Translations under genes and position numbers: made by a program | Shown here: positions 8,508 through 17,521 of the stretch, piece by piece | How the letters are laid out: each line of letters begins with the position of its first letter | Numbering within the stretch: position 1 is the stretch's first letter | Source: Aminobacter sp039907765 | GTDB lineage: Bacteria > Pseudomonadota > Alphaproteobacteria > Rhizobiales > Rhizobiaceae | Reading direction: 5' to 3' | Assembly (NCBI RefSeq): GCF_039907765.1 | Contig: NZ_JARDJI010000001.1 | Location: 62,001 to 126,000 of the forward strand | DNA: 64,000 nucleotides | Notes under the pieces: generated by a model | Seen by the model: only the letters and a program-made list of their open reading frames with translations | Database searches by the model: none | What the model was told of the DNA's origin: nothing

Positions 8508-9674
8508 ATGAGCCTGACCGATATGGTTCGCCCCGAAGCCCGTCTCGCGCCGGTGAGCGGTATCGAGGCGGTGGCCAATTACGGCCGCGAGCGCGCCGGC
8601 CTGATCCCGCTCTGGGCCGGCGAGAGCGACATGCCGACGCCTGCCTTCATCAGCGATGCCGCCAGCCGCGGGCTCGCCAACGGTGAAACCTTCTATACCT
8701 GGCAGGCCGGCATTCCGGAGCTGCGCCAGGCGATCGCGCGCTATCACCGGCGCCATTTCGGCAAGGATTTCGGCGCCGACTCCTTCATCGTCACCATCGG
8801 CGGCATGCAGGCGATCACCATGGCCCTGCAGGCGACGTCCGGCACCGGCGACGAGGCGATCTATCTCGCGCCGGCCTGGCCGAATTTCGCCGGTGCGGCG
8901 GGGATTGCCGGCGCCAGGCCCGTGCCCGTGCTGCTCGACATGACCGACAACGGCTGGTCCTGCGACGTGGAGAAGATCGCGGCTGCGATCACCCCGCGCA
9001 CGAAGGTCATCTTCGTCAATTCGCCGTCCAACCCGACGGGCTGGACCGCCGACCGCGAGACCCTGCAGGCGATCCTCGATCTTGCCCGCAAGCACGACCT
9101 CTGGATCGTCGCCGACGAGATCTACGCGCTGTTCTACTACGGCGGCGGCCGGGCGGCGTCCTTCATGGACGTCATGGAGCCCGAGGACAAGGTCCTGTTC
9201 GTCAACACCTTCTCGAAGAACTGGGCGATGACCGGCTGGCGCGTCGGCTGGCTGAAGACGCATCCTTCGCTCAGCCGCATGTTCGAGAACCTGGTGCAGT
9301 ACTCGACGTCGGGCGTGGCGCAGTTCCTGCAGCGCGGCGCCATAGCCGCCCTCGACGAGGGCGACGGCTTCATCGCCGAGCAGGTGGAGCGGGCCGGAAA
9401 GGCGCGCGACATCGTCTGCAGGGTTCTGGGCGAGACGGGTCGGGTGCGGTTCAGCGTGCCGCCGGGCGCGTTCTACCTGTTCTTCGCGGTGGACGGCATG
9501 AAGGACGCCGAGCGGGCCGCCTTCGACATCGTCGACAAGGCATTGGTCGGCCTGGCGCCGGGCACGGCCTTCTGTGCCGGCGGCGAGGGCTTCCTCAGGC
9601 TTTGCTTCCACCGCCGCCTCGACCAGGTCGAGGAGGCGTCGCACCGCCTGGCGAAGTGGATCAGGGACCTCTGA
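8508..9674 (+). CDS. PLP-dependent class I/II aminotransferase
   Basis: Fold-type-I aminotransferase of 388 residues. The PLP-binding Lys is K237 in the SKNWAMTGWRVGW motif; NSPSNPTG and VADEIYALF are the other cofactor-binding signatures, and a C-terminal Arg-containing segment (GGEGFLRLCFHRRL) would bind the substrate carboxylate. It belongs to the broad aspartate/aromatic aminotransferase group, and the true amino donor is uncertain. The gene is transcribed alone, between the mscL terminator and its own terminator. The start ATG follows the upstream non-homologous frame and matches the family's N-terminus. Confidence 0.9.
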   Translation: MSLTDMVRPEARLAPVSGIEAVANYGRERAGLIPLWAGESDMPTPAFISDAASRGLANGETFYTWQAGIPELRQAIARYHRRHFGKDFGADSFIVTIGGMQAITMALQATSGTGDEAIYLAPAWPNFAGAAGIAGARPVPVLLDMTDNGWSCDVEKIAAAITPRTKVIFVNSPSNPTGWTADRETLQAILDLARKHDLWIVADEIYALFYYGGGRAASFMDVMEPEDKVLFVNTFSKNWAMTGWRVGWLKTHPSLSRMFENLVQYSTSGVAQFLQRGAIAALDEGDGFIAEQVERAGKARDIVCRVLGETGRVRFSVPPGAFYLFFAVDGMKDAERAAFDIVDKALVGLAPGTAFCAGGEGFLRLCFHRRLDQVEEASHRLAKWIRDL

Positions 9675-9676
9675 CG

Positions 9677-9714
9677 AAAAAGGCCCGGAAGCGAAACCGC
9701 TCCGGGCCTTTTCG
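9677..9714 (+). terminator. bidirectional terminator between aminotransferase and hemA
   Basis: The 12-bp arms AAAAGGCCCGGA and TCCGGGCCTTTT are perfect, with an 11-nt loop. A-rich and T-rich flanks on both sides suit termination of both convergent transcripts. Confidence 0.85.
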
Positions 9715-9735
9715 TTGAATACGGCTACCTGCTGG

Positions 9736-11013
9736 TCAGCCGCCGGACTTGGGCACCAGCAGCGGCACGATGCGCTCGCTCTTGGCGACCTGGGTGTGGC
9801 CCTCGGTACGGTAGGGGATGCCGAGCGCGTTCCAGGTCTCGATCAAGGCATCCTTCAGCGTCTCGATCAGGCCGTCGTCGTGGAACGGCGTCGGCGTGAT
9901 GCGCAGGCGCTCGGTGCCGCGCGGCACGGTCGGATAGTTGATCGGCTGGATATAGATGCCGTGCACGCCGAGCAGGCGGTCGGTGGCCATCTTGCAGAGC
10001 TCGGGGTCGCCGACCAGGATCGGCACGATGTGGGTGGCCGACTCCATCACCGGCAGGCCGGCGTCGGCCAGCACCTTCTTGGCGCGGGCCGCCTGGCGCT
10101 GCTGGGCGTCGCGCTCGGCCTGCGAATTCTTGAGGTGCCGGATCGATGCGGTGGTCGCGGCGGCGATCGCCGGCGGCAGAGCCGTCGTGAAGATGAAGCC
10201 CGGCGCGTAGGAGCGCACGGCGTCGATCACCGCGCGGGTGCCGGTGATATAGCCGCCCAGCGTGCCGAACGCCTTGGCGAGCGTGCCTTCGATGATGTCG
10301 ATGCGGTGGGCCAGGCCCTCGCGCTCGGTGATGCCGCCGCCGCGCGGGCCGTACATGCCCACCGCATGGACCTCGTCGATATAGGTCATGGCGTTGTATT
10401 TCTCGGCGAGGTCGGCGATCGCCTCGATCGGCGCGATGTCGCCGTCCATCGAATAGACGCTCTCGAACACGATCAGCTTGGCCCGCTCGCGGCCGGCCGT
10501 CTGCAGCAGGCTTTCGAGGTGGGCGACGTCGTTGTGGCGGAAGATCTTCTTCTCGGCGCCGGAGCGGCGCACGCCCTCGATCATCGAGGCGTGGTTGAGT
10601 TCGTCCGAAAGCACGAGGCAGTTCGGCAGGAGCTTGGCGATGGTCGAGATCGCCGCTTCGTTGGACACGAAGCCCGAGGTGAAGACGAGGCCGGCTTCCT
10701 TGGCGTGCAGGTCGGCGAGTTCGAGCTCGAGCTCGACCAGCGGGTGGTTGTTGCCGGAGATGTTGCGGGTGCCGCCGGCGCCGGTGCCCATGTTGCCGGC
10801 CGCCTGCTGCATGGCCGCGACCACGTCGGGATGCTGGCCCATGCCGAGGTAGTCGTTAGAGCACCAGACGGTGATTTCCTGTGCCCTGCCGTTGGACCGC
10901 CAGATGGCGCGCGGGAATTTCCCGACGATGCGCTCCAGATCGGCGAATACGCGGTAACGGCGCTCGGCGTGGATCTGGTCGATCGCTTCTTCGAAAAACC
11001 GCTGGTAGTTCAT
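9736..11013 (-). CDS. hemA: 5-aminolevulinate synthase
   Basis: PLP enzyme joining glycine and succinyl-CoA to 5-aminolevulinate, the first step of the Shemin haem route typical of alphaproteobacteria. 425 residues. Key motifs: NDYLGMGQHP, GTGAGGTRNISG, DELNHASMIEG, YIDEVHAVGMYG and the PLP lysine K247 in TLAKAFG. The start is MNYQRFFEEA, where family members begin, although the open frame extends upstream. An FNR/FixK-type palindrome lies 124 bp before the start, which suggests induction at low oxygen. Confidence 0.96.
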   Translation of the reverse strand: MNYQRFFEEAIDQIHAERRYRVFADLERIVGKFPRAIWRSNGRAQEITVWCSNDYLGMGQHPDVVAAMQQAAGNMGTGAGGTRNISGNNHPLVELELELADLHAKEAGLVFTSGFVSNEAAISTIAKLLPNCLVLSDELNHASMIEGVRRSGAEKKIFRHNDVAHLESLLQTAGRERAKLIVFESVYSMDGDIAPIEAIADLAEKYNAMTYIDEVHAVGMYGPRGGGITEREGLAHRIDIIEGTLAKAFGTLGGYITGTRAVIDAVRSYAPGFIFTTALPPAIAAATTASIRHLKNSQAERDAQQRQAARAKKVLADAGLPVMESATHIVPILVGDPELCKMATDRLLGVHGIYIQPINYPTVPRGTERLRITPTPFHDDGLIETLKDALIETWNALGIPYRTEGHTQVAKSERIVPLLVPKSGG

Positions 11014-11136
11014 CTCGACGTCCCAATTTTTCGCCGTGAGCATAATCAACGGCCGGTTCGGCGTCCATCGACCCATACCGGTCAAAATGCCACGCCCTCG
11101 ACGCATGTCAAAGACCATCCGGCGCGGGCGGCGTCG

Positions 11137-11150
11137 TTGATGCAGATCAA
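11137..11150. promoter_or_regulatory. FNR/FixK-type box (anaerobox) upstream of hemA
   Basis: The sequence TTGATGCAGATCAA is an exact match to the FNR/FixK consensus TTGAT-N4-ATCAA. It lies in the 257-bp divergent region between hemA and galE, 124 bp from the hemA start and 121 bp from the galE start. hemA is oxygen-regulated through FixK or FnrL in several alphaproteobacteria, so hemA is the more likely target. Confidence 0.7.
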
Positions 11151-11270
11151 GCGCGGCGCAACGACCCGGCCGCATTGCCTGCGTTCATCGATTGTGTTCG
11201 GACATGCCTCGTATTCGACCGACCTTTCGCGCTACAGAGGAGGCCCACGAGTCGGCATATGGAGGCATAG

Positions 11271-12260
11271 ATGGCGGTATTGGTGACGGGCGGCGCGGGC
11301 TATATCGGCAGCCATATGGTCTGGGAACTGCTCGATGCCGGCGAACAGGTCGTCGTGCTGGACCGACTCTCGACCGGCTTCGACTGGGCGGTGGCGCCGG
11401 AGGCCAAGCTCGTCAGGGGCGATGTCGCCGACAGCGAACTCGTCGCCAAGCTGATCCGGGAGAACGGTGTCGACGCCATCATCCATTTCGCCGGGTCCAT
11501 CGTGGTGCCGGAATCGGTCGCCGACCCGCTCGGCTACTACGAGAACAACACCTGCAAGACCCGCAGCCTGATCGAGACGGCGGTTGGCTGCGGCGTGAAG
11601 CACTTCATCTTCTCGTCCACCGCTGCCGTGTATGGCGCGGCCGGAGTAGAGCCGGTGCGCGAGGACGCCCGGCTCGCGCCCGAGTCGCCCTATGGCCTGT
11701 CCAAGCTGATGAGCGAATGGATGCTGCGCGACGCGGCCGCCGCGCATCCGCTGCGCTACACGGCGCTGCGCTATTTCAACGTTGCCGGCGCCGATCCCAA
11801 GGGCCGCACCGGCCAGTCGACCAAGGGCGCAACGCACCTGATCAAGGTGGCTTCCGAGACCGCGCTCGGCAAGCGGGCATCGATGCAGGTCTTCGGCACC
11901 GACTATGCGACGCCCGACGGCACCTGCGTGCGCGACTACATCCACGTCTCCGACCTGGCCGCGGCGCACCGGCTGGCCTTGCTTCGCCTGCGTGCAGGCG
12001 AAGGCAACCTCGTCGCCAATTGCGGCTACGGCCACGGCTATTCAGTGCTCGAGGTGATCGACAGCGTGCGCCGCGTTCATGGCTCCGATTTTGCCGTTGC
12101 AACCGGCGGCCGCCGTGCCGGCGACGCGGCCTCGGTGGTGGCGAACACCGACCTCGCCCGCAAGGAGCTCGGCTGGACGCCCGCCCGTGACGATCTCGAC
12201 GGCATCGTGCGCGACGCGCTCAACTGGGAAAGCCTGCTGAGCCGCAAGAACTCGGCCTGA
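11271..12260 (+). CDS. galE: UDP-glucose 4-epimerase
   Basis: Extended short-chain dehydrogenase that interconverts UDP-glucose and UDP-galactose for surface polysaccharides. 329 residues. The NAD-binding motif TGGAGYIGSH is at 6-15, the catalytic Ser-Thr pair at SSTAAVYG, and the Tyr/Lys pair at Y141 and K145 (YGLSK). RYFNVAGADP and DYIHVSDLA are galE-specific. The GGAGG-type ribosome site lies 7 bp before the ATG. The gene is monocistronic and divergent from hemA. Confidence 0.94.
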   Translation: MAVLVTGGAGYIGSHMVWELLDAGEQVVVLDRLSTGFDWAVAPEAKLVRGDVADSELVAKLIRENGVDAIIHFAGSIVVPESVADPLGYYENNTCKTRSLIETAVGCGVKHFIFSSTAAVYGAAGVEPVREDARLAPESPYGLSKLMSEWMLRDAAAAHPLRYTALRYFNVAGADPKGRTGQSTKGATHLIKVASETALGKRASMQVFGTDYATPDGTCVRDYIHVSDLAAAHRLALLRLRAGEGNLVANCGYGHGYSVLEVIDSVRRVHGSDFAVATGGRRAGDAASVVANTDLARKELGWTPARDDLDGIVRDALNWESLLSRKNSA

Positions 12261-12298
12261 CGGCGGCCTGCCTGGCGCTGGCTTAGTGGAATCTTGCC

Positions 12299-12327
12299 CT
12301 TCCTCCCTCGAAATTCGGGGGAGGAAG
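12299..12327. repeat. intergenic palindrome after galE
   Basis: CTTCCTCCC at 12299-12307 pairs with GGGAGGAAG at 12319-12327, and CGAA/TTCG inside extends the dyad almost to its centre. No T-tract follows, so it may be a Rho-assisted terminator or a dispersed intergenic palindrome. It sits in the 147-bp gap between galE and dadA. Confidence 0.55.
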
Positions 12328-12407
12328 CGCTAGTCGTGCACCCGCGGAACTGAGTTCCCGGCGGTCATGGGTTCCCGGTCAGAGCCCGGTGTCAATCAAG
12401 GTACGGA

Positions 12408-13658
12408 ATGAAGATCCTGGTTCTCGGAGCGGGCGTGGTCGGAACGGCGGCCGCCTACTACCTGGCCCGCGACGGCCACGAGGTGACGGTGGTCGAACGC
12501 CACGCGCAGGCCGCGCGGGGAACGAGCTATTCGAATGCCGGCCTGGTGTCGCCCGGCGACGCCACCGCCTGGGCCTCGCCGGCGGCGCTCAAGACCTTCA
12601 TCAAGTCGCTCTATACGCCCGACCTCGGCATCAAGGTGCGGCTTGGGCTCGATCCCTACTTCTACGCCTGGAGCTTCCGCTTCCTGCTCCAGTGCACCAA
12701 TGCATGCGTGCGCGAGAACACCAAGGCGAAGCTCAGGCTGGCGCTCTATTCGCGCCTCTGCATCAACGAGATCGCCTCCGAGACCGGCATCGGCTACGAC
12801 CAGCGCGCCCGAGGCATCATGTATTTCTTCCGCTCGCAGCGGAGCCTGGAGCACGGCGCTGCGATGTACGGCTTCCTGGCCGAGCACGGGCTGGACATCG
12901 AGGTCGTTGACCGCAACCGCATGGCCGAACTCGAGCCGGGGCTTGTGGCCGCCAAGGATGGCATCGCCGGCGCCGTGTTCTCGCCGATGGACCAGACCGG
13001 CGATTCCCGCATGTTCGTCGAGGCGCTCGCCGCCCATGCCGAGCAGAAGCTCGGCGCCAGGTTCATGTTCGACACCACGGTCGAGGACCTGATCGTCGAG
13101 GGCGACAGCGTCGTCGGCGTGAAGACCTCCGCCGGTCGGCTGAACGCCGATGCCGTGGTCATCGCCATGGGGCCGGAGAGCGGGCTCATCGGCCGGCGCA
13201 ACGGCATCGACCTGCCGGTCTATCCGGTGAAGGGCTACACCGCGACCGTCACCATGGACGATCCGTCGAAGGGACCGACCATGGGCGGCGTCGACGAGGA
13301 CAGGCTGGTCGCCTATTCGCGCCTCGGTGATCGCCTCAGGCTGGCCTCGACGGCGGAATTCACCGGTTTCGACCGCAGCCACAAGCCATCCGATTTCACC
13401 CGCCTGTTCGACACCGGCAAGGAGCTGTTCCCCGGCGCCTTCGATCCGGCCAAGGCCGAGGTCTGGGCCGGGCTCCGGCCGATGATGCCCGGCTCGGTGC
13501 CGGTGATCGGCCCGGCCCGCTACAAGGGCCTCTATCTCGATACCGGCCATGGCCATGTCGGCTGGACCATGGCCTGCGGCTCGGGCAAGTTCCTGGCCGA
13601 TCTCGTGGCGGGGCGGAAGCCGGAGATCGATCCCGAGGGGCTGGTCTATAGGGGCTGA
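12408..13658 (+). CDS. dadA: D-amino acid dehydrogenase, small subunit type
   Basis: FAD-dependent oxidoreductase of the DAO family, 416 residues, that deaminates D-amino acids (typically D-alanine) to 2-oxo acids and feeds electrons to the respiratory chain. The N-terminal dinucleotide motif is KILVLGAGVVGTAAAYYLA; TSYSNAGLVSPG and YPVKGYTATV are DadA features, and the C-terminal GHGHVGWTMACGSG segment contacts FAD. It is convergent with an amino-acid ABC operon 12 bp away. No alanine racemase lies beside it, unlike classical dadAX. Confidence 0.9.
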   Translation: MKILVLGAGVVGTAAAYYLARDGHEVTVVERHAQAARGTSYSNAGLVSPGDATAWASPAALKTFIKSLYTPDLGIKVRLGLDPYFYAWSFRFLLQCTNACVRENTKAKLRLALYSRLCINEIASETGIGYDQRARGIMYFFRSQRSLEHGAAMYGFLAEHGLDIEVVDRNRMAELEPGLVAAKDGIAGAVFSPMDQTGDSRMFVEALAAHAEQKLGARFMFDTTVEDLIVEGDSVVGVKTSAGRLNADAVVIAMGPESGLIGRRNGIDLPVYPVKGYTATVTMDDPSKGPTMGGVDEDRLVAYSRLGDRLRLASTAEFTGFDRSHKPSDFTRLFDTGKELFPGAFDPAKAEVWAGLRPMMPGSVPVIGPARYKGLYLDTGHGHVGWTMACGSGKFLADLVAGRKPEIDPEGLVYRG

Positions 13659-13670
13659 CGGCGGACGGCT

Positions 13671-14324
13671 CTAGCGCCGTCCGAAGGTCTGGCGGGATTC
13701 GTAGGCATATTGCAGGCCGATGATGACGGCCGCGATCAGCAGGTAGAACACCGACACGACGAGCAGCACCTCGATCGCCTTGTAGGTCTCGGAGATGATG
13801 ACCGTCGAGGCGGCCGTCAGCTCGTCGATGGCGACGAGGCTGGCAAGGGAGCTGCCCTTGACCATCTGGATGGCGTTGGAGAACAGCGACGGTGCCGCGA
13901 GCCGGTAGGCCTGCGGGATCATCACCTTCCAGTAGGTCGCGAACGGCCGAAGGCCGAGCGCCTTGGCAGCGTCGAGCTGGCCGGCGGGGATGCTTTCGAA
14001 GCCCGAGCGCAGGAATTCGAGGTTGTAGGCGGTCGAGGCGAAGATCAGGCCGATCAGTGCCGACGGCACCGGCTCGAGATAGATGCCGAGTCGCGGCAGG
14101 CCATAATAGAGCGCAAACAGCAGCGCCAGCACAGGGGCGGCGCGGGCAAAGAAGCTGTAGCCGACGATGATGCGCCGGAACACGCCCCTGGGTCGCTGCA
14201 TATGGATGGCCAGCGGCAGCGCCAAAACGTTCGAGACGATGACGACGACCACCGAGATGACGAGCGTCATCACCAGCCCGTCGAGCAGCATGCGCTGGTA
14301 GGTCGGATCGAGAAGCACGTTCAT
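13671..14324 (-). CDS. polar amino-acid ABC transporter permease
   Basis: 217-residue inner-membrane permease of the His/Glu/Gln/Arg (PAAT) family, with about five hydrophobic segments. The EAA-type loop that contacts the ATPase is visible around GQLDAAKALGLRPFATYWKVMIPQA. The start ATG overlaps the end of the upstream permease by 4 bp (ATGA), so both subunits are coupled. The operon contains a binding protein and two permeases but no ATPase, and the substrate is unknown. Confidence 0.9.
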   Translation of the reverse strand: MNVLLDPTYQRMLLDGLVMTLVISVVVVIVSNVLALPLAIHMQRPRGVFRRIIVGYSFFARAAPVLALLFALYYGLPRLGIYLEPVPSALIGLIFASTAYNLEFLRSGFESIPAGQLDAAKALGLRPFATYWKVMIPQAYRLAAPSLFSNAIQMVKGSSLASLVAIDELTAASTVIISETYKAIEVLLVVSVFYLLIAAVIIGLQYAYESRQTFGRR

Positions 14325-14965
14325 CGCGCCACCGCCTGCCTGGGCTTGCGCTCGTTGAAGACGAGCAGCGGCGTGACGATCAGGATGTAGAGGCCGACGG
14401 CGAGCGTCAGGAAGGTGAACGGCGCGTTGGTGGCGGCGATGCCCTGCTTGGTGACGTAGAGGATCTCGCTGACCGAGACGGCCGAGGCGATGGACATGCG
14501 CTTGACCGTGCCGATGGCGTAGGTGATCCAGCCCTTGCGCGCCAAAGGCAGGATTTGCGGGACCAGCACGCGCAGGAACACGATCAGTTTCGGCAGGCCG
14601 AGCGAAAGGCCGGCCTCATACTGCCCGAACGGGATGGCTTTCAGCGCACCCTTGAACACCTGGTAATCGAAGGCGATGCCGACCAGCGTGAAGGCGATGA
14701 TGGTCGAGCCGACGGGACCGAGGTCGACACCCACCTGCGGTCCGCCGAAGAAGAACAGGAACAGCACCACCAGCTCCGGCACCGAGCGGAAGAAGGCGCT
14801 GAACGCCTCGATGCCACGGCGGAGCCAGGATTTCTCGCGGCCGTAGTGGACGAGCGAGAGCAGCAGGCCGAACGCTGCCGACAATGTGAAAACCACCGCC
14901 GACAGCGCAATCGTGAGCACTGCCGCGGTGAGCAACCGCGGCAGCCAGGCAATCGCTATTTCCAT
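14321..14965 (-). CDS. polar amino-acid ABC transporter permease
   Basis: 214-residue PAAT-family permease, the partner of the downstream permease. Hydrophobic helices begin at LLTAAVLTIALSAVVFTLSAAFGLLLS, and the EAA loop is FGQYEAGLSLGLPKLIVFLRVLVPQILP. It starts 27 bp after the binding-protein gene and overlaps the next permease by 4 bp, so the three genes form one transcript. An ATPase must be supplied from elsewhere. Confidence 0.9.
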   Translation of the reverse strand: MEIAIAWLPRLLTAAVLTIALSAVVFTLSAAFGLLLSLVHYGREKSWLRRGIEAFSAFFRSVPELVVLFLFFFGGPQVGVDLGPVGSTIIAFTLVGIAFDYQVFKGALKAIPFGQYEAGLSLGLPKLIVFLRVLVPQILPLARKGWITYAIGTVKRMSIASAVSVSEILYVTKQGIAATNAPFTFLTLAVGLYILIVTPLLVFNERKPRQAVAR

Positions 14966-14992
14966 GTCCGGCCGCCCCTCCCGGAAGGCTGG

Positions 14993-15796
14993 CTACTGCG
15001 CCTTCGACCAGTCGATCGAAGCGCCGAACCACTTGTCGGCGAGGCCCTGCAGGGTGCCGTCCTTGCGCCAGGTCTCGAACTGCGCGTCGATGGCGTCGGC
15101 CAGCGGCTTGTTCTTGTTGTTGACGGCGACGCTCTGGGTAATGGTCGAGAGCAGGTCGTCGAGGGTGACTGCGCCGGTCAGCTTGCCCGACTTTGCGAGA
15201 TATTTCGGCCCCAGGAAGTCGTGGGCGGCGAAGTCGATGCGGCGGTTTTCGAGGTCGAGGAACAGCTCCGTCGCGCCGGGATATTCACGGCTCTCGGTGA
15301 CGCAGTCGGCCGGCAGCTTCTCCTTGGCGACCTTCTGGAAGGTGCCGCCGCGCACGGCGCCCATGGTCTTGCCGCAGACGTCCTTCCAGCCGGTGATGGC
15401 GCTGTCGGCTTCGCGGCGGGTGACGGCGACGCCGTTGACGATATAGGGCGAGAGCAGGAAGAAGTCCTTCGAGGCCAGCCGCTCCGGCGTGCGGGTCACG
15501 CCCGAGGCGATCAGGTCGAAGCGGCCGGCGGTCAGGCCTGGCAAAAGCCCGGCGAAGTCGAGCTTCTCGAACTTGGCGGTGACGCCGAGCTGCTTGGCGA
15601 TCAGGTTGACGACGTCGATGTCGAAGCCCTCGAGTTCGCCGGTGGCGCTCGTCATGCTGAAGGGCGGGGCCGATCCCGAGGTGCCGACCGTGATCGTGTC
15701 GGCGTTGACGAGGCCGGACTTGAAGTCCTGCGCGCTCGCCGCGCTAATGCCGAAAGCCGCAATGATGCCCAGCAGCGCCGTCCGCACGAATTCCAT
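14993..15796 (-). CDS. amino-acid ABC transporter substrate-binding protein
   Basis: Periplasmic family-3 solute-binding protein of 267 residues. The signal peptide is about residues 1-22 (RTALLGIIAAFGISAASA). The mature protein has the family opening ITVGTSGSAPPFS, the GFDIDVVNLIAKQLG signature and two lobes joined near FDLIASGVTRTPERL. It is the first gene of a three-gene importer operon and is divergent from an NMT1-like gene. Two further cysteines (CGKTM, ADCVT) may form a disulfide. Confidence 0.92.
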   Translation of the reverse strand: MEFVRTALLGIIAAFGISAASAQDFKSGLVNADTITVGTSGSAPPFSMTSATGELEGFDIDVVNLIAKQLGVTAKFEKLDFAGLLPGLTAGRFDLIASGVTRTPERLASKDFFLLSPYIVNGVAVTRREADSAITGWKDVCGKTMGAVRGGTFQKVAKEKLPADCVTESREYPGATELFLDLENRRIDFAAHDFLGPKYLAKSGKLTGAVTLDDLLSTITQSVAVNNKNKPLADAIDAQFETWRKDGTLQGLADKWFGASIDWSKAQ

Positions 15797-15952
15797 GATC
15801 TCTCCTTTGGTGGCCAGCTTGAAAACCGGGTAGGGTGGTTATATCGCAAACCCGGGGGGCTACCAAGGACGGGAGCCTCCACCGTTAGGATACTTTCCGG
15901 AGAATCTGTTTCTCAAGAGCGGCATATTCCAAAGTCTGGGATTTTTGCGAAA

Positions 15953-16867
15953 ATGGACCTGCGCTTCAAACTCAACCACCTCTACCAGGGCCAGAACTCG
16001 CCGTTCCTGCACGCTGCGGACGCCGGCTATTTTGCCGACCAAGGGCTCGACTGCAGCTTCGTCGAGGGTTTCAGCTCCTCGCAGGTGACGCGTGCCCTGG
16101 CCGAAGGCGCCGCCGATATCGGTTTCGGCGACGTGTCCTCGGTGTTCGAGCGCGCCCTGCGCAGCGGCAAGCAGGAAATCACCTGCCTGTTGCCGGTCTA
16201 CGAACATTCGCCATGCTGCCTGGGCTATCTCCCGGACGGCAAACCGCTCACGCTCGCCGATGTGTCTGGCAGCACCCTGTGCGGCCCCAATGGCGACACC
16301 TCGGCGCGGCTGTTGCCGCTGCTGCTCGCCAAGAACGGCTATGCGACCAACGACTACAGCTATCTCGGCGTGCAGCCGGAGGAGCGCGACAGGCTGGTCG
16401 CCACGCGGGCCGTGCTCGCCGCGACCTGCTTCGACGCGACGCTGAAATTCGCCATGCAGATGCGCGGCCACGACAGCAGCGGATTGCAGTTCCTCTACTT
16501 CGCCGACCACGGACTGGACATCTATTCGAGCGCCCTGGTCGCGCTCGATTCGGTGCTGGAACGCGACCCTTCGCTGGCCGGCAAGCTGCGGTCGATAACG
16601 CGGCAGGCGTGGCGCGATTGCCTGAAGGACCCCGAGCTTGGCGTGCGCGCCGTGCTCAAGCGGTCGCCCGGGCTCGACCCGGCGATCGTCAGGGCGCAGC
16701 TGGAATGGGTCCTGAGCCACCAGGTCTTCCGCGACGGCGACAGCGCCATGGCCTTCGACATCGACGGCGAGAAGATGGCGAACACGCTGGAGTGCGCCGT
16801 CTTCTCCGTCGGAACCGAGGCGAGCAGGTCTCCCTCGGGCCTGCCGGCCGAAATCTGCCGGAACTGA
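15953..16867 (+). CDS. NMT1/SsuA-like substrate-binding protein without signal peptide
   Basis: 304 residues of the NMT1/THI5-like binding-protein fold. Family features are LNHLYQGQNSPFLHAADAGYFADQGLDC, then SSQVTRALAEGAADIGFGDVSS and a GSTLCGPNGDTSARLLP turn. The protein starts directly at the fold (MDLRFKLNHLY) with no hydrophobic leader or lipobox, so it may be cytoplasmic. No permease or ATPase lies beside it. Several Cys residues (CLLPVYEHSPCCLG, ATCFDATLK) are unusual for a periplasmic binding protein. It could be a cytosolic pyrimidine- or thiamine-precursor-binding or enzyme-like member of the family. Confidence 0.75.
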   Translation: MDLRFKLNHLYQGQNSPFLHAADAGYFADQGLDCSFVEGFSSSQVTRALAEGAADIGFGDVSSVFERALRSGKQEITCLLPVYEHSPCCLGYLPDGKPLTLADVSGSTLCGPNGDTSARLLPLLLAKNGYATNDYSYLGVQPEERDRLVATRAVLAATCFDATLKFAMQMRGHDSSGLQFLYFADHGLDIYSSALVALDSVLERDPSLAGKLRSITRQAWRDCLKDPELGVRAVLKRSPGLDPAIVRAQLEWVLSHQVFRDGDSAMAFDIDGEKMANTLECAVFSVGTEASRSPSGLPAEICRN

Positions 16868-16978
16868 CCAATCCGCTGCGCGTGCGACGTGTCCCCGCAG
16901 CCGCGCGGCTGACCTTGACCGGGCGCCGGCTGCCGGGCGAGGCTGGCGCCGAAATCCGCTGCGCCAAGGAGACAGCCC

Positions 16979-17428
16979 ATGTACACTCACATCCTCATCG
17001 CCACCGACGGCTCGGAACTGGCGCAGAAGGGGCTCGAGCACGGGCTGAAGTTGGCCAAGGGGCTCGGCAGCAACGTGACGATCCTGAACGTCACCGAGCC
17101 GGCGCCGATCTTTGCCTCCGCCGGCATGTACGGCCCGGTGGCGACCGCCGAGGACATCGTCTCCTACCACAAGGCCGGCGAAGAGTATGGCGCGAAGGTG
17201 CTCAAGGCCGCCAAGGCGGATGCCGACAAGCTCGGCGTCAACGCCGAGACGCTGCATGTCGAGGAGATGTGGGCGGCCGAGGCGATCAACCAGGTGGCGG
17301 TGGATCGCGGCTGCGACCTCATCGTCATGGCCTCGCACGGCCGGCGCGGGCTGGGGCGGCTGATCCTCGGCAGCCAGACCGTCGAGGTGCTGACCCACTC
17401 CAGGGTGCCGGTGCTGGTCGTTCGCTGA
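16979..17428 (+). CDS. universal stress protein, UspA family
   Basis: 149-residue single Usp domain. The N-terminal strand HILIATDGSELA and the C-terminal ATP-binding motif GRRGLGRLILGSQTVEVLTHS fit the nucleotide-binding Usp class. Such proteins bind ATP and support survival under stress; the specific role is unknown. AAGGAGA precedes the ATG at good spacing. It is transcribed alone, 111 bp after the NMT1-like gene. Confidence 0.92.
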   Translation: MYTHILIATDGSELAQKGLEHGLKLAKGLGSNVTILNVTEPAPIFASAGMYGPVATAEDIVSYHKAGEEYGAKVLKAAKADADKLGVNAETLHVEEMWAAEAINQVAVDRGCDLIVMASHGRRGLGRLILGSQTVEVLTHSRVPVLVVR

Positions 17429-17521
17429 TTTCGCGGCACGAGGTTAATCCGCCGCGAAAACCGGCGTATGATGGCGGCTTGCCCGGGCCCGGCCCCTCCG
17501 GGCGCGAAAGGGGAGGTTTCC

